Below, in pieces: positions 17,296 through 27,568 of a stretch of DNA of 64,000 bases. Each line of letters opens with the position of its first letter. Within the stretch, counting starts at the first letter, position 1. This stretch comes from Bacillus tequilensis KCTC 13622 (GTDB lineage Bacteria; Bacillota; Bacilli; Bacillales; Bacillaceae): NCBI RefSeq assembly GCF_000507145.1, contig NZ_AYTO01000031.1:62001-126000 (forward strand), given 5' to 3'. The position numbers and the translations under genes were made by a program. The notes beneath the pieces are model-generated. The model was not told the DNA's origin, did not search any database, and saw nothing but the letters and a program-made list of their open reading frames with translations.

Positions 17296-17321
17296 TTTCC
17301 ACATCCGGGGAAGATTTAAAC
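17296..17321 (-). promoter_or_regulatory. Candidate sigma-B promoter of ydaG
   Basis: Minus strand GTTTAA (17316-17321), 14 bases, TGGAAA (17296-17301). The -35 is perfect and the -10 is a partial match to GGGTAT/GGGWAW. Confidence 0.45.
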
Positions 17322-17336
17322 AAGAAAATGCGCGTT

Positions 17337-17888
17337 TTATTTTGATTCTTTCCATTCACGCTTCAGCATGCTGTAATACACAAGATCATGATACCTGCCG
17401 TTAACAAATAAGCCGTCCCGCGCCTTCCCTTCCTCTTGAAAGCCGAGCCGCTCCGGGACCGCCCGGCTTTTTTGATTTCCGACAGCCGCACATATTGCAA
17501 CGCGGTTCAGTCCAAGCTCTTCAAAGGCATACGTGATGAGAGTCCGGCAGGCTGCCGTCATGATGCCTTTTCCTTCATATTCTTGGGCAATCCAGTATCC
17601 GATTTCCGCTTTTCGATTCACTTGATCAAGGTTATGCAGTCCGATCATGCCGCATAGGCTGCCGTCATAAAAGAGCCCCGCTTCGATGCCGTTCAGGTCG
17701 GCATATTGCCGCCGCCAATCTGGAATGAGTGTTTCTCTATACGTTTCAGCGCTGCTTGGGTTTTCCGCAAAAAACAGCCACCGGCCGAGCCGCTGCTTAT
17801 TTTCGATAATGAGTTCGGCAAGCCGATCCGCATCCTTTGGCTCCAGCAATCGAATGGTGATGTGCTCATTTACCTTGCAGGTGAACAT
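17337..17888 (-). CDS. ydaF: YdaF, RimJ/RimL-like N-acetyltransferase
   Basis: A 183-residue GNAT acetyltransferase. The acetyl-CoA loop is QEYEGKGIMTAACR (about 110-123), and the pattern ITIRLLEPKDADRLAELI at the start and NQKSRAVPERLGFQEEGK toward the end match the RimJ/RimL branch that acetylates protein N-termini such as ribosomal proteins. The true acceptor is not known. It lies between ydaE and ydaG; the ydaE terminator separates it from the upstream genes. Confidence 0.88.
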   Translation of the reverse strand: MFTCKVNEHITIRLLEPKDADRLAELIIENKQRLGRWLFFAENPSSAETYRETLIPDWRRQYADLNGIEAGLFYDGSLCGMIGLHNLDQVNRKAEIGYWIAQEYEGKGIMTAACRTLITYAFEELGLNRVAICAAVGNQKSRAVPERLGFQEEGKARDGLFVNGRYHDLVYYSMLKREWKESK

Positions 17889-17945
17889 TCCCTCGCCCTC
17901 TTTCCTTTTTTACCCATTATAGCGGTGATTCTGTTTTTTTCAATA

Positions 17946-17976
17946 CAAAAAAGGATGGGCTGTTTAAGCCCCATCC

Positions 17977-17978
<2 letters not shown>
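17946..17978 (-). terminator. ydaDE terminator
   Basis: AAGGATGGG / CCCATCCTT arms followed by T6 on the minus strand, overlapping the ydaE stop. Confidence 0.85.
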
Positions 17979-18495
<517 letters not shown>

Positions 18496-19356
18496 TTATG
18501 TCGTCACAAAACTGCCGCCATTAACGTGCAGTGTTTGGCCTGTCATGTAAGATGACTCATCTGAAGCCAGCAGCACATAAGAGCCAACGAGCTCAACAGG
18601 CTGTCCAGGACGGCCCAGAGGCGCATTTTTTCCAAATTGAGCGACTGTCTCTTCTGAGAATGTAGACGGAATTAATGGCGTCCAAATTGGTCCCGGTGCA
18701 ACTGCATTCACACGGATTCCATCACTGGCAAGCGCCTGTGCCATTGTTCTTGTAAAGGCATTGATAGCACCTTTTGTCACTGTATAATCAATCAGTTTCG
18801 GGTTCCCTACGTACGGATTGATGGATGTCGTGTTGATAATAGTACTGCCCGGTTTTAAGTAATCAATTGCTTTTTTAGTCAAATAAAATTGAGAATAAAA
18901 GTTTGTTTTGAATGTGCGGTGAAGCTGTTCACTTGAAATTTCTTTGATGCTGTCCTTCGGATGCTGTTCACCGGCATTGTTTACAAGGATATCTAGGCCG
19001 CCTAGCTCCTTGACCGTTTTTTCAACCGCTTCATTGCAGAACTCCTCCTCGCCTACGTCACCGGGGATCAGCAGGCATTTTACACCTTCTTGTTCTATAC
19101 GCTTTTTCGTCTCTTCGGCGTCCCCATGCTCATCTTTATACACAATGGCGATGTCAGCGCCTTCCTTTGCGTAAGCGACGGATACCGCGCGTCCGATCCC
19201 GCTGTCGCCGCCTGTAACGAGCGCTGCTTTTCCTTTTAATTTGCCAGAGCCTTTATAATGTTCGTACTCATACACCGGGGTTGGATTCATTTCACTTTCG
19301 ATTCCCGGCTGGCGATTTTGGATTTGTCCCGGCAGTTCGTTTGGATAATTTGTCAT
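18496..19356 (-). CDS. ydaD: YdaD, short-chain dehydrogenase (general stress)
   Basis: A 286-residue SDR enzyme with the TGGDSGIGRA nucleotide motif (about 50), NNAG (about 136), and the active-site YTVTKG (Tyr/Lys near 200). The N-terminal extension (about 40 residues) before the Rossmann fold is typical of the YhdF/YdaD group of glucose/ribitol-type dehydrogenases. I placed the start at 19356, 9 bases after AAAGGAGG; the open frame extends 16 codons upstream without support. A sigma-B promoter precedes it. Confidence 0.9.
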   Translation of the reverse strand: MTNYPNELPGQIQNRQPGIESEMNPTPVYEYEHYKGSGKLKGKAALVTGGDSGIGRAVSVAYAKEGADIAIVYKDEHGDAEETKKRIEQEGVKCLLIPGDVGEEEFCNEAVEKTVKELGGLDILVNNAGEQHPKDSIKEISSEQLHRTFKTNFYSQFYLTKKAIDYLKPGSTIINTTSINPYVGNPKLIDYTVTKGAINAFTRTMAQALASDGIRVNAVAPGPIWTPLIPSTFSEETVAQFGKNAPLGRPGQPVELVGSYVLLASDESSYMTGQTLHVNGGSFVTT

Positions 19357-19395
19357 GATGATTCTCCTCCTTTGTTTTTCATGTCTATTTGTTGA

Positions 19396-19421
19396 GTACC
19401 TCACATGTTCTACTCATAAAC
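19396..19421 (-). promoter_or_regulatory. Sigma-B promoter of ydaDE
   Basis: Minus strand GTTTAT (19416-19421), 14 bases, AGGTAC (19396-19401), close to GTTTAA / GGGTAT. Confidence 0.65.
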
Positions 19422-19507
19422 ATGGATTGGCACCTTCACATTGCTTTATTAGAAAAATGTTTCACATGAAACGTAAGGAGGAAATAACTTGCAAAGGGGG
19501 TTGCTGA

Positions 19508-20104
19508 ATGATTAACATGCTTTCTAAAAAATTCAGCCGGCCAAAGGGCGTATTCGGCATGCTTGCCGGGTACATCATGGCAGCTGAAAATCAGACACTG
19601 AATCAGTGGACAATCGATCAGCTTGGGGTCAGACGCGGAGACAGCATTTTAGAAATCGGGTTCGGCCCGGGATACTGCATGCAGCAGATGCTGAAACGCG
19701 AAAAGGCCGTTGAGCTTCATGGGATTGATATATCAGAAGCCATGCTGAAGCTGGCCGCCCGCAGAGTAAAATCGAAAGGTGTGCGTTTGATACAAGGAAA
19801 CATTGAGACATTCCCTCTCGCCGCCTCGTTTTATGATAAAGTGATTTCCGTTAACAACTACACCATTTGGAATGACCAGACAAAAGGCGTGAGACAGATT
19901 TATCGGGCGCTAAAGCCCGGCGGCAAAGCAGCGATTACGATGCAGCCGCGGGAAGCGGACGCCAGTCCCGAAAAAACCAAATCATTTGGACAACAGATGA
20001 TTGCCGACTTCAAAGCAGCCGGCTTCGAAGATATTGAGCTGCACTTTAAAAACATTAAGCCTGAGCTTTCCGTCTGTGCAACTGCAAAGAAGCCCGTCAC
20101 ATAA
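19508..20104 (+). CDS. ydaC: YdaC, SAM-dependent methyltransferase
   Basis: A 198-residue class I methyltransferase with the SAM motif ILEIGFGPG (about 55-63), the acidic HGIDISEAM motif and ALKPGGKAAI. It belongs to the UbiE/type-11 group; the substrate is unknown. AAAGGGGG precedes the ATG by 7 bases. It is divergent from ydaD and convergent with ydaB, sharing a terminator with it. Confidence 0.87.
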   Translation: MINMLSKKFSRPKGVFGMLAGYIMAAENQTLNQWTIDQLGVRRGDSILEIGFGPGYCMQQMLKREKAVELHGIDISEAMLKLAARRVKSKGVRLIQGNIETFPLAASFYDKVISVNNYTIWNDQTKGVRQIYRALKPGGKAAITMQPREADASPEKTKSFGQQMIADFKAAGFEDIELHFKNIKPELSVCATAKKPVT

Positions 20105-20123
20105 GTGACGGGCTTCTTTTTTA
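20086..20123. terminator. Shared terminator of ydaC and ydaB
   Basis: GAAGCCCGTCAC and GTGACGGGCTTC arms spanning the ydaC stop codon, with T runs on the plus strand. It also overlaps the end of ydaB. Confidence 0.8.
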
Positions 20124-21632
20124 CGAATGAACGGCCTGCTTGCGCAAGACGTCTTTTTTTACCTTGCCGAGGTTATTTTTCGGCAGTTCGTTCACGAATT
20201 CAACTTCAGGTATTTTGTAAGCGGAAAGGCGTTCCTGGCAAAATGCGACGACGTCCTCTTCCGTTATACGCTGGCCGCCGTTTGTCACGATAAAAGCGCG
20301 CGGTTTTTCTCCGTACAGCGGGTCTGGTATACCGACCACAGCCGTTTCAAGAATTCCCGGGATCTGCTGGATGACTTCCTCAACCTGATCCGGATAGACG
20401 TTATCGCCTCCGTAAATAATGACATCCTTGTAGCGCCCCGTGATGAAAATAAAGCCATCTTCATCCACATAGCCTGAATCTCCGGTTTTGAACCAGCCGT
20501 TTTGCAGCACTTTTGCTGTCGCTTCAGGGTTGTCTTCATAGCCTTTAAATAAGAATGGCGTGTGAACAACGATTTCGCCGATTTCACCTTGAGGGAGTTC
20601 TTCTCCCGTCTGAGGATCTTCGACTTTGACTTTAACACCTTCCACAGGTTTCCCCGCAGATGCAGCTTTATCCATTCCCATCTCAGGCATCCATGTGCTG
20701 ATTCCCCAAGCTTCAGTGCTTCCATAGCCGTGTGCGAGCGGAATGCCGATATCATTATAGCGGCGGATCAGGCTGCTCGGCACTTTTGTTCCGCCTGTCA
20801 TTAAAATCACAAGCGAAGATATGTCGGTTTGGTGCTTTTCCCATGCTTCGAGCAAATACGTGTAAAACACAGGAAGAGCCATCACGCTTTGAATTTTTTC
20901 TTCTTCAATGACCTTCAGCATATCAACAGGATCTTGATCCTTTGTAAAAATGAAAGTCGTTCCTGCAAAGGTTCCCAGCATGATGCAAATGAGCGCACTC
21001 GTATGATAAATCGGGTGGCACGCGAGAAAACGAAGGCCCTTCATGCGTGTTGCTGAGCTAGTGGATCTTTCTACATATCTGTATATGCCGCCATGTGTGA
21101 TCATGCATCTTTTCGGGTTTCCTGTCGTTCCGGACGTAAACATCAGAAGCGCCGTATCATCTGGGGAAACCATTTCAGTTTCGGGCAAATGGTCAGGACC
21201 CGCAAACAGAGCTTCAAATTCAGCAGATGTTTCGTAAGCTGTACCTGTTTCCATCATAATCTGGAGTGAAGACAGCTCAGGAAGAACTTCGTTGAGTGTC
21301 TCTTTAAACTCCGCTCCGTAAAACATCGCTTTCGGTTCACTCGCTTTTAAAATGCCTGTCATTTCATATGGTTTCAGCTGCCAGCTGACAGGTACCACAA
21401 CAGCACCTATTTCAAGCGCTGCGAACATAACAGTTGATGCAGGATGCCCGTTTTTGCAAAGCAGTGCGACACGGTCTCCTTTTTGAATTCCTTTTTGCAG
21501 CATGGCATTTGCCAGTTGATTAATCCGCTTACGGTATTCTTTATATGTCAGTGTATGAGCTCCGCTTTTTACAGCCTCTATTTCTTCGCTATCCGGCATG
21601 TCATGCAGGATCAGATGCTGTAGTGTTTCCAT
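20121..21632 (-). CDS. ydaB: YdaB, acyl-CoA synthetase-like AMP-forming ligase
   Basis: A 503-residue ANL-family enzyme. The adenylation motifs are present: FTSGTTGNPKR (P-loop, about 168), YGSTEAWG (about 300), TGDSGYVDEDGFIFITGRYKD (about 385) and the C-terminal KNNLGKVKKD with the catalytic Lys. Such enzymes form an acyl-AMP then usually an acyl-CoA; the acid is unknown. It is transcribed alone. The region 21633-21800 upstream holds its promoter and no gene. Confidence 0.9.
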   Translation of the reverse strand: METLQHLILHDMPDSEEIEAVKSGAHTLTYKEYRKRINQLANAMLQKGIQKGDRVALLCKNGHPASTVMFAALEIGAVVVPVSWQLKPYEMTGILKASEPKAMFYGAEFKETLNEVLPELSSLQIMMETGTAYETSAEFEALFAGPDHLPETEMVSPDDTALLMFTSGTTGNPKRCMITHGGIYRYVERSTSSATRMKGLRFLACHPIYHTSALICIMLGTFAGTTFIFTKDQDPVDMLKVIEEEKIQSVMALPVFYTYLLEAWEKHQTDISSLVILMTGGTKVPSSLIRRYNDIGIPLAHGYGSTEAWGISTWMPEMGMDKAASAGKPVEGVKVKVEDPQTGEELPQGEIGEIVVHTPFLFKGYEDNPEATAKVLQNGWFKTGDSGYVDEDGFIFITGRYKDVIIYGGDNVYPDQVEEVIQQIPGILETAVVGIPDPLYGEKPRAFIVTNGGQRITEEDVVAFCQERLSAYKIPEVEFVNELPKNNLGKVKKDVLRKQAVHS

Positions 21633-21803
21633 ATCGTCATCTCCTATATTCTCATTAATCTTCTATAATTTGTTAGATTTTCTTCCTACCTCACCCATTT
21701 TAACCCAAAAAAGATAACTTGTAAAACTATTTCATTTTGGAATTATTCCATTGATGAATGATAAAATAGTCCCGCATTTTCTTATTTTGTGCCCCACCCA
21801 CAT

Positions 21804-21832
21804 AAAAACACACGCCATTTTTTTGACGTGTG
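21804..21832 (-). terminator. mtlR terminator
   Basis: CACACG(T)C... pairs with ...CGTGTG, then TTTTT on the minus strand, immediately after mtlR. Confidence 0.7.
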
Positions 21833-21842
21833 CCGTGCAGGA

Positions 21843-23927
21843 TTACAGGATGTTTTTTTCTTTCAGCCATGTGAAAAATACGCGGTTTAACCGCTGATAC
21901 AGTTCTTGTTCTCCCTCTTCCTGAAACCCCGCCATGCTTTCTCTGCTCTCGATAATGGCGGAGCTGATTGCGCTTAAAATCTCCGAGCCTTCAGCAGATA
22001 ATGAATCAGGCGCCATCATCATGAGGATACGTGTCATCCTGAGGGTATTTCCGTCCATGCCATTCACTTCATAAGAGGTGCTGAGATCATATATTTTGAA
22101 AAAAGGCAGGACAATTTCATCATTTTTGAGATGATAAAGCGCCATGTTTGTCCCCGGGATTCCCAATCCCCCTTGTTTCTCCCGCTCCGCCAGGCAATCC
22201 GCCGCTTTTTTCGGATCACGGATCAAGCCATCTTTCTTCAGCTGCCGGAAAAGCTCTAACAGGAGCATGCTATGATCAGGGTTTGTTTTGAGGTGAGTAA
22301 GAGTAAAGTGGCGCAGCACATCTTGCATGACGGCCATATACCGCCCCACGCTTTCCGCCGCTGCCAGCATGTCAGGCACGTCAGCTTGACGCGCCTCTTC
22401 CTTCGTGCTTCTTTTTTTCTCAAGAATGAGGGGGATTTTCCGCTTGATATACTGCTTCACCTGATTTGCGTCTTCCTCATTTAAAAGCGGGCTGACCATC
22501 ATGTAATCAATGTTTTCGTAAGGAATCGGAACGGTGGAAACGATCATATCATACGATTGAACATCTCTGTCCTTCAGCTCGATCAAAGAGGACATGTCAA
22601 ATGACTGAATTTCCGGAAGCTCTTTCTTCAGTCTGGAAGCAAGCATTTTCGAAGAACCGATCCCGCTTGAGCAGACGACAAGCGCTTTCACTTTTGCTTC
22701 TTCTTTTTTGATTTCAAGAGCTGAGCCAAAGTGAAGAACGATAAAAGCGATCTCATCATCAGAAAAGGACATGCCCGGAAAAACCTTTTCCACGCCTTCT
22801 TCAATCGCCATATAAAGCAGAAAATAATCGCGCTTGATCTGTTCCTTCATCGGATTGTATATCTCAATATTCTCTTTTATGCGGCTGACGGCCGGCTCCA
22901 AGTGGGCGATCAAGCCTTCATATAAAGAGTAGTTTTTCGTGAGATCCATTCTGATTTTGTCTGAAATAAAAGCAATGAGCCGCTTTGTTTGCAGAGCTGT
23001 TTCCAGTTCGATTTCCTGCGCTTTGTATTCTGTTTTGTATTTTCGGTTGGCGCTTCGAAGGTGGATTGTAATATAGCCGACCTCCGCCTCCGGAATTGTT
23101 ACACTGAAGGCACGTTCAAGCTCGCCCGCGATTTCAAGAGCAGAGCTGTATTCTTTCGCACTCTTCAGTTCCTCAAGTTCGGCTTGCTCCATGGTGATGG
23201 TTTCCCCAAGCTTGATCCGTTCAATCGCATACGTCAGATGGACGACGAGCGCGATATAGGAGCTGTCGGACAATGAAAAGGCGATTTTTTCTTTCAGCTG
23301 AAATAAGATACGCTCCATTTTTAAAAGTTCGCCTTTGCTGACTACGCCGAACATTTTCTCTGATGAATCGGCTTTTCCTTTGATGTTTAACTCAACCGCT
23401 TCCAAAAACATTTGGATATCGAGACGGTTCACAATCAAGTTGCCGACAATTTTCCGTTTCGCATTTTCCGGCCCTAAAAGCTGGATGCCAAAGCCTCTTT
23501 TACGGATCAATATCAATCCGAAGGGAGAAATCCATTTCTCCAGCTCGTCTAAGTCATAGCTGACCGTGGCATTCGTCACCTGCAGATCATGGGCAAGCGT
23601 GTACAGCTTAACCGGTTCCTGAGACTCTAATAACGAACAGAGAATGAGCAGTTTACGTTCGTCCGCGCTATATTCATGCTGTTCGTATGATAAATCAGTC
23701 AGCAGCTTTTGTTTGTCCTCGGGACTTCCCACTGCCTTCAACCCTTTACCGGGCTGTTTATCGAGCGTAAGGTTTGCGGTTTCCATCAGTGGCTTAATTG
23801 ATTTGAGCTCTCTGTGAATGGTTCTCGTGCTGACTTCCATCAGCTCGGCAAGCTCAGTGACAGTGACATATCGGTTTTGCAATAATAAGTGCTTTAACAG
23901 CTTTTGTTCTCTGGCAGTCATATACAT
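21843..23927 (-). CDS. mtlR: Mannitol operon activator MtlR
   Basis: A 694-residue PTS-controlled activator. It has an N-terminal HTH ([21 protein letters not shown], about 18-38), a second winged helix, two PRD domains with conserved His (for example [15 protein letters not shown] and FIVLHFGSA), an EIIB-Gat-like domain with the Cys in [13 protein letters not shown] (about 418), and a C-terminal EIIA-Mtl-like domain with the His in ALYHLKND. Phosphorylation of these residues by HPr and the mannitol PTS sets its activity. It acts on the mtlA promoter 17 kb away in this window and probably on its own. Start: ATG 7 bases after AGGAGG. Confidence 0.96.
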   Translation of the reverse strand: MYMTAREQKLLKHLLLQNRYVTVTELAELMEVSTRTIHRELKSIKPLMETANLTLDKQPGKGLKAVGSPEDKQKLLTDLSYEQHEYSADERKLLILCSLLESQEPVKLYTLAHDLQVTNATVSYDLDELEKWISPFGLILIRKRGFGIQLLGPENAKRKIVGNLIVNRLDIQMFLEAVELNIKGKADSSEKMFGVVSKGELLKMERILFQLKEKIAFSLSDSSYIALVVHLTYAIERIKLGETITMEQAELEELKSAKEYSSALEIAGELERAFSVTIPEAEVGYITIHLRSANRKYKTEYKAQEIELETALQTKRLIAFISDKIRMDLTKNYSLYEGLIAHLEPAVSRIKENIEIYNPMKEQIKRDYFLLYMAIEEGVEKVFPGMSFSDDEIAFIVLHFGSALEIKKEEAKVKALVVCSSGIGSSKMLASRLKKELPEIQSFDMSSLIELKDRDVQSYDMIVSTVPIPYENIDYMMVSPLLNEEDANQVKQYIKRKIPLILEKKRSTKEEARQADVPDMLAAAESVGRYMAVMQDVLRHFTLTHLKTNPDHSMLLLELFRQLKKDGLIRDPKKAADCLAEREKQGGLGIPGTNMALYHLKNDEIVLPFFKIYDLSTSYEVNGMDGNTLRMTRILMMMAPDSLSAEGSEILSAISSAIIESRESMAGFQEEGEQELYQRLNRVFFTWLKEKNIL

Positions 23928-24009
23928 AAAAAGGCCTCCTAGACAGTCGTGATGTATGGATGAAGTCGCGAGGAAATTCAGGAGATAACAAAAGAGAGGT
24001 TTTCTTTTT

Positions 24010-24038
24010 AATATAAAACGCTTTCAAAGGAGATTCAA
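24010..24038 (-). promoter_or_regulatory. mtlR promoter with embedded cre site
   Basis: Minus strand TTGAAT (24033-24038), 17 bases, TATATT (24010-24015). The spacer contains a CcpA-type cre site, TTGAAAGCGTTTTAT (24013-24027), overlapping the -10, so catabolite repression is expected. Confidence 0.75.
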
Positions 24039-24056
24039 TCACTTATAAATGGTAAT

Positions 24057-24078
24057 TTGGCACTAGCAAGTGTGACAG
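24057..24078 (-). promoter_or_regulatory. Candidate MtlR box upstream of mtlR
   Basis: Minus strand CTGTCACA - 6 bases - AGTGCCAA, an imperfect form of the TTGNCACA-N4-TGTGNCAA box seen at mtlA, with two extra spacer bases. Its position upstream of the -35 is the same as at mtlA. Confidence 0.5.
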
Positions 24079-24083
24079 TATTG

Positions 24084-24115
24084 AAAAAGCACCAGCTGTT
24101 TAGCTGGTGCTTTTT
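24084..24115 (-). terminator. ycsN terminator
   Basis: AAAAAGCACCAGCT / AGCTGGTGCTTTTT arms just after the ycsN stop; symmetrical A/T runs. Confidence 0.85.
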
Positions 24116-24116
24116 G

Positions 24117-25019
24117 TTAAGGTATATCGCAGCCCTGTACGGCTGTAAAAATGCGGAACCACTGATCCTGATCAAGCTTGTATGCCAGCGCATGTACCGC
24201 GGCGGAAATCCGCTCGCGTTTTCCGCTTCCGACAATCGGCATGATGCCGGCCGGATGCGTAAACAGCCATGCGTACATCACCTCGTCTATTGACGCGGCG
24301 CCGATTTCCGCCTGAACGGATTCGAGCGCCGTGCGGGTACGGCGGTCTTTTTCTGTGTCGCCGGTGAATACTTTGCCGCCTGCCAGCGGTGACCAAGCCA
24401 TTGGCGGAATCCGTTTTTCCTGGCACAGGTTCAGTGTGCCGTCCAGCACATTTTCTAATTCATATGCGGATAGCTCGATCTGATTGGTCACGAGCTTTTC
24501 AGGCAAATACGATTCCAGCATGCGATACTGGTGGTCTTTAAAATTTGAAACGCCGAAGTGTCTGACCTTGCCGGAGCATTTCAGCGCTTGAAACGCCTCT
24601 GATACTCCCTCCGGGTCCATGAGCGGGTCCGGTCTGTGAATCAGAAGCACATCGATATAATCCGTTCTTAGGTTCATAAGAGATTGCTCAACGGATGCTA
24701 AAATATGTGATTTGCTTGTGTTATAATGATGCGAACTGTGAGCGGGACGTTCAGGTGCTTCAAGAACGATGCCGCATTTTGTGACCAGCTCAATATTTTC
24801 CCTTAATCCGGGCGAAAGGGCAAGAGCGTTTCCAAACAGCCTTTCACACGTATAGCCTCCGTAAATATCGGCATGGTCAAAGGTTGTGATGCCGTGATCG
24901 ATACACCATTCAATGAGGCTGAGCAGCTCGGCATCTGAATAGTTCCATTCATTCAGCCGCCAAAGCCCGTGGATGACTCTTGAAAATTGAAGATCCTCCG
25001 CCAATTGAATACGCTGCAT
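24117..25019 (-). CDS. ycsN: YcsN, aldo/keto reductase
   Basis: A 300-residue NADPH-dependent aldo/keto reductase. FDHADIYGGY (about 45-54) carries the catalytic Asp and Tyr, RTDYIDVLLIHRPDPL holds the conserved strand and His, and IMPIVGSGKRERI is the coenzyme-phosphate site. The natural substrate is unknown. It is a single gene between pbpC and mtlR. Confidence 0.9.
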   Translation of the reverse strand: MQRIQLAEDLQFSRVIHGLWRLNEWNYSDAELLSLIEWCIDHGITTFDHADIYGGYTCERLFGNALALSPGLRENIELVTKCGIVLEAPERPAHSSHHYNTSKSHILASVEQSLMNLRTDYIDVLLIHRPDPLMDPEGVSEAFQALKCSGKVRHFGVSNFKDHQYRMLESYLPEKLVTNQIELSAYELENVLDGTLNLCQEKRIPPMAWSPLAGGKVFTGDTEKDRRTRTALESVQAEIGAASIDEVMYAWLFTHPAGIMPIVGSGKRERISAAVHALAYKLDQDQWFRIFTAVQGCDIP

Positions 25020-25117
25020 GCAAAATCCCTCTTTTCTGTGTACAAACCGGGTTTTGCCCCTTATTAGTTCATTCGGCCTCAGATCCCCTTTTTCCTTTCA
25101 TTCCTGTCAAAAAGGCA

Positions 25118-27124
25118 TTAATTCGATTGAAATTGCTTTTTCGCTTTCTCAACGACATAGTGGCTGCCGCCGCGGTCTTGCACATTTTGGATCATCATTG
25201 CGACAAGCAGGTCTTTATTTTTGTAATCGTAGCCGACGAACCAGCCATTTTCCGCGCCGTCTTTATCATCTTTTGATGTCTTCAGCTCGGCTGTTCCAGT
25301 CTTTCCGGCAACGGTGATTCCTTTCACGACAGGCTGATACGCTGATCCGCGCACGTCTTCCACGACGCCTTTCAGACCTTTTGTAATGTCCGCCGCTCCT
25401 TCCTTCGTGACCACTTGCTTGTGCCAGACATCGGCTGTTTGTGAATCTTTTTTGATCAGTGTCGGTTTGACAAGATCTCCGTTATCCACAAATGGCGTGT
25501 AAGCAGCCGCCAAGTGAAGCGGAGACATTTGCATTTGTCCTTGTCCGTATCCTGTATCCGCAAGCAGAATGTCTGAATCGAGCTTGTCATTTGCGATAGA
25601 CGACTTCTGGGTCGGGAATTCGTATGGAATGTCCTCTGAGAAGCCAAACGTTTTCAGACCTTTTGTAAAGTTGTCCGCCCCCATATCAAGTGCGTTCTGC
25701 GCGAAATAAATATTGTCAGATGTAATGAGGGCATTTTCCAGATCGACTTGCTGAAGGCTCTCGGACACACGTGTCACTGAATAGCCGCCCCAGCTTGAAT
25801 CCTTTTGCCACTCTTTGCCTTTGATTATTTTCTTCTCATCCGCTTTAAGGGTGCCGTTTTTGAGTCCGATGGCAGCTGCAATCGGTTTAATCGTGGAACC
25901 CGGCGCGTAGGTTTTGTTGAATTTCGCTGAAAACGGATTGTTTTTATCTTCGTTTAGTTTTTTCCATTCCTTATCGTCCCAGCCGAAAATAAATCCGTTT
26001 GGATCGTAAGAAGGTGCGCTGACAAGAGCGAGTGTTTCGCCTGTCTTCGGCTGCAGTGCGACTGCCGCCCCACTGTCATCCTTCAGTTCATCATACAGCT
26101 TTGTTTGCGTATTGATATCAATTGTGAGGTGAAGATCCTCGCCGTCCTTCGCTTTCTTCTCAGCGATGACTTCTCCGGTTTGCGGCACGTAGATTTTCCA
26201 GCCGGTTGTGCCTCTTAGCTTGTCTTCATACACATTTTCAAGTCCGGCGATGCCGATGTTAGACGTATCGCTGTATGTTCCGTCTTTCTGTTTCTTCAGT
26301 TCCTCCGCAGTGATGGCGCGTACGTAGCCTGTTAAATGGGCAGTCTTTTCGCCATACGGATAGTAGCGGGAGCTGACATTCGTTCTTGTTACACCTTGTA
26401 ATGAGGTGGCCTCAGATACTAATTTCTGCTGGTCAGGCTTGACCATTTTGACCGGCACAAACGAATCGTCTTTCACCCAGCCTTGATTCAGCTTTTTCTT
26501 GATGTCGTCTTCAGTCAAATCAAGTTTTTTCGCAAGCTCTTTTATAGTTTTTTCTTTTTTATCTCCAAGCTCACCGGGAATAATTCCGATTTCAGGAACA
26601 TCTGTATTGATGGCTAAGCCTTTCCCGTTTTTATCGTAAATTTGGCCGCGTTTTGGTTCGATGCTCATAATTTGCACTTTTTTGTCATCAGCCAGCTGCT
26701 TGAAAATAAACGACGGGTCCCAATCTATATTCCATGACTCCTCGTCATCTGTTTTTTCTTTTTTCAGCACGGCGGTATTTTTGAAGCTGACCTTGCCCGC
26801 ATTTGTATCCATGCTGACCTTATATGGGATGTGCTTCATTGTCTCGTTGTCTTTATCGTCCTTATCCACATCTCCCGCAGTGACTTTCAGATGTTTCACG
26901 CCTGCCTGCTCGTAAATGGTTTTATACCTGTTGATGAAATCTTTCTTGGAGATTTCTTTTTTAACATCTTTGGTCAGGCTTTGATACATCTCATCGAATT
27001 GCTGATCGTTCCATTGTTTCACGAATGCTTCCATGCGATCCTCTGGTGAATCCGTTTTGGAGCATCCGATTAATCCAATCAATCCGACGCATAGAAATAC
27101 TAGTAGAATACACTTTTTCAACAT
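25118..27124 (-). CDS. pbpC: Penicillin-binding protein 3 (class B transpeptidase)
   Basis: A 668-residue lipoprotein class B PBP. The signal ends in a lipobox (LIGLIGC, Cys near 21). Domains in order: MecA/NTF2-like N-terminal domain (about 25-145), dimerisation domain (RGQIYDKNGKGLA, about 160), and the transpeptidase domain with STIK (serine nucleophile, about 405), SDN (about 460) and KTGTAE (about 610). It cross-links peptidoglycan on the outer face of the membrane; the MecA_N domain is shared with low-affinity PBPs such as PBP2a. It is a single transcription unit. Confidence 0.95.
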   Translation of the reverse strand: MLKKCILLVFLCVGLIGLIGCSKTDSPEDRMEAFVKQWNDQQFDEMYQSLTKDVKKEISKKDFINRYKTIYEQAGVKHLKVTAGDVDKDDKDNETMKHIPYKVSMDTNAGKVSFKNTAVLKKEKTDDEESWNIDWDPSFIFKQLADDKKVQIMSIEPKRGQIYDKNGKGLAINTDVPEIGIIPGELGDKKEKTIKELAKKLDLTEDDIKKKLNQGWVKDDSFVPVKMVKPDQQKLVSEATSLQGVTRTNVSSRYYPYGEKTAHLTGYVRAITAEELKKQKDGTYSDTSNIGIAGLENVYEDKLRGTTGWKIYVPQTGEVIAEKKAKDGEDLHLTIDINTQTKLYDELKDDSGAAVALQPKTGETLALVSAPSYDPNGFIFGWDDKEWKKLNEDKNNPFSAKFNKTYAPGSTIKPIAAAIGLKNGTLKADEKKIIKGKEWQKDSSWGGYSVTRVSESLQQVDLENALITSDNIYFAQNALDMGADNFTKGLKTFGFSEDIPYEFPTQKSSIANDKLDSDILLADTGYGQGQMQMSPLHLAAAYTPFVDNGDLVKPTLIKKDSQTADVWHKQVVTKEGAADITKGLKGVVEDVRGSAYQPVVKGITVAGKTGTAELKTSKDDKDGAENGWFVGYDYKNKDLLVAMMIQNVQDRGGSHYVVEKAKKQFQSN

Positions 27125-27275
27125 GACTTTCCCCTTCCTTCCACTTGTTATTTTCTCTTATATGAATTAGTGCTTGCAAGATTTTTTTGAAAATGAAGGA
27201 AAAGCTTCACCGCTTTTGCAGAAATCTCCTGTCGTTTGCTGTAGACTGTTTGAAAAGACAGAAAGAAGGGATGAC

Positions 27276-27566
27276 ATGATCAGAGAGGCGGCAATGCTTC
27301 ACATTAAAAAAGGGCTGGAACAAGAGTTTGAGGAGGCGTTCCGGCAAGCGGCACCGATCATTTCCGGCATGAAGGGCTATATCACGCACTCGTTATCAAA
27401 ATGCATGGAAGAAACGCATAAGTATCTGCTGCTTGTGGAGTGGGAAACACTTGAGGACCATACGGAAGGCTTTCGCGGTTCTTCAGAGTATCAAGAGTGG
27501 AAAGCCTTGCTTCATCAGTTCTATACCCCATTCCCGACGGTCGGGCATTTTCAAGATGTGCAATAG
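27276..27566 (+). CDS. yczJ: YczJ, small antibiotic-biosynthesis-monooxygenase-fold protein
   Basis: A 96-residue dimeric alpha/beta-barrel (ABM-like) protein, with KYLLLVEWETLEDHTEGF and HSLSKCMEE typical of the fold. Such proteins are small oxygenases or heme-related enzymes; no specific activity can be assigned. The ATG at 27276 follows AGAAGGG; the earlier in-frame codons lack a ribosome site. It ends 2 bases before the convergent yczI. Confidence 0.8.
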   Translation: MIREAAMLHIKKGLEQEFEEAFRQAAPIISGMKGYITHSLSKCMEETHKYLLLVEWETLEDHTEGFRGSSEYQEWKALLHQFYTPFPTVGHFQDVQ

Positions 27567-27568
27567 AA

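Noticed and set aside
20285-20755. 156-codon minus-strand frame inside ydaB
   Set aside because: Same strand but other frame of ydaB; the ydaB frame carries all adenylation motifs.
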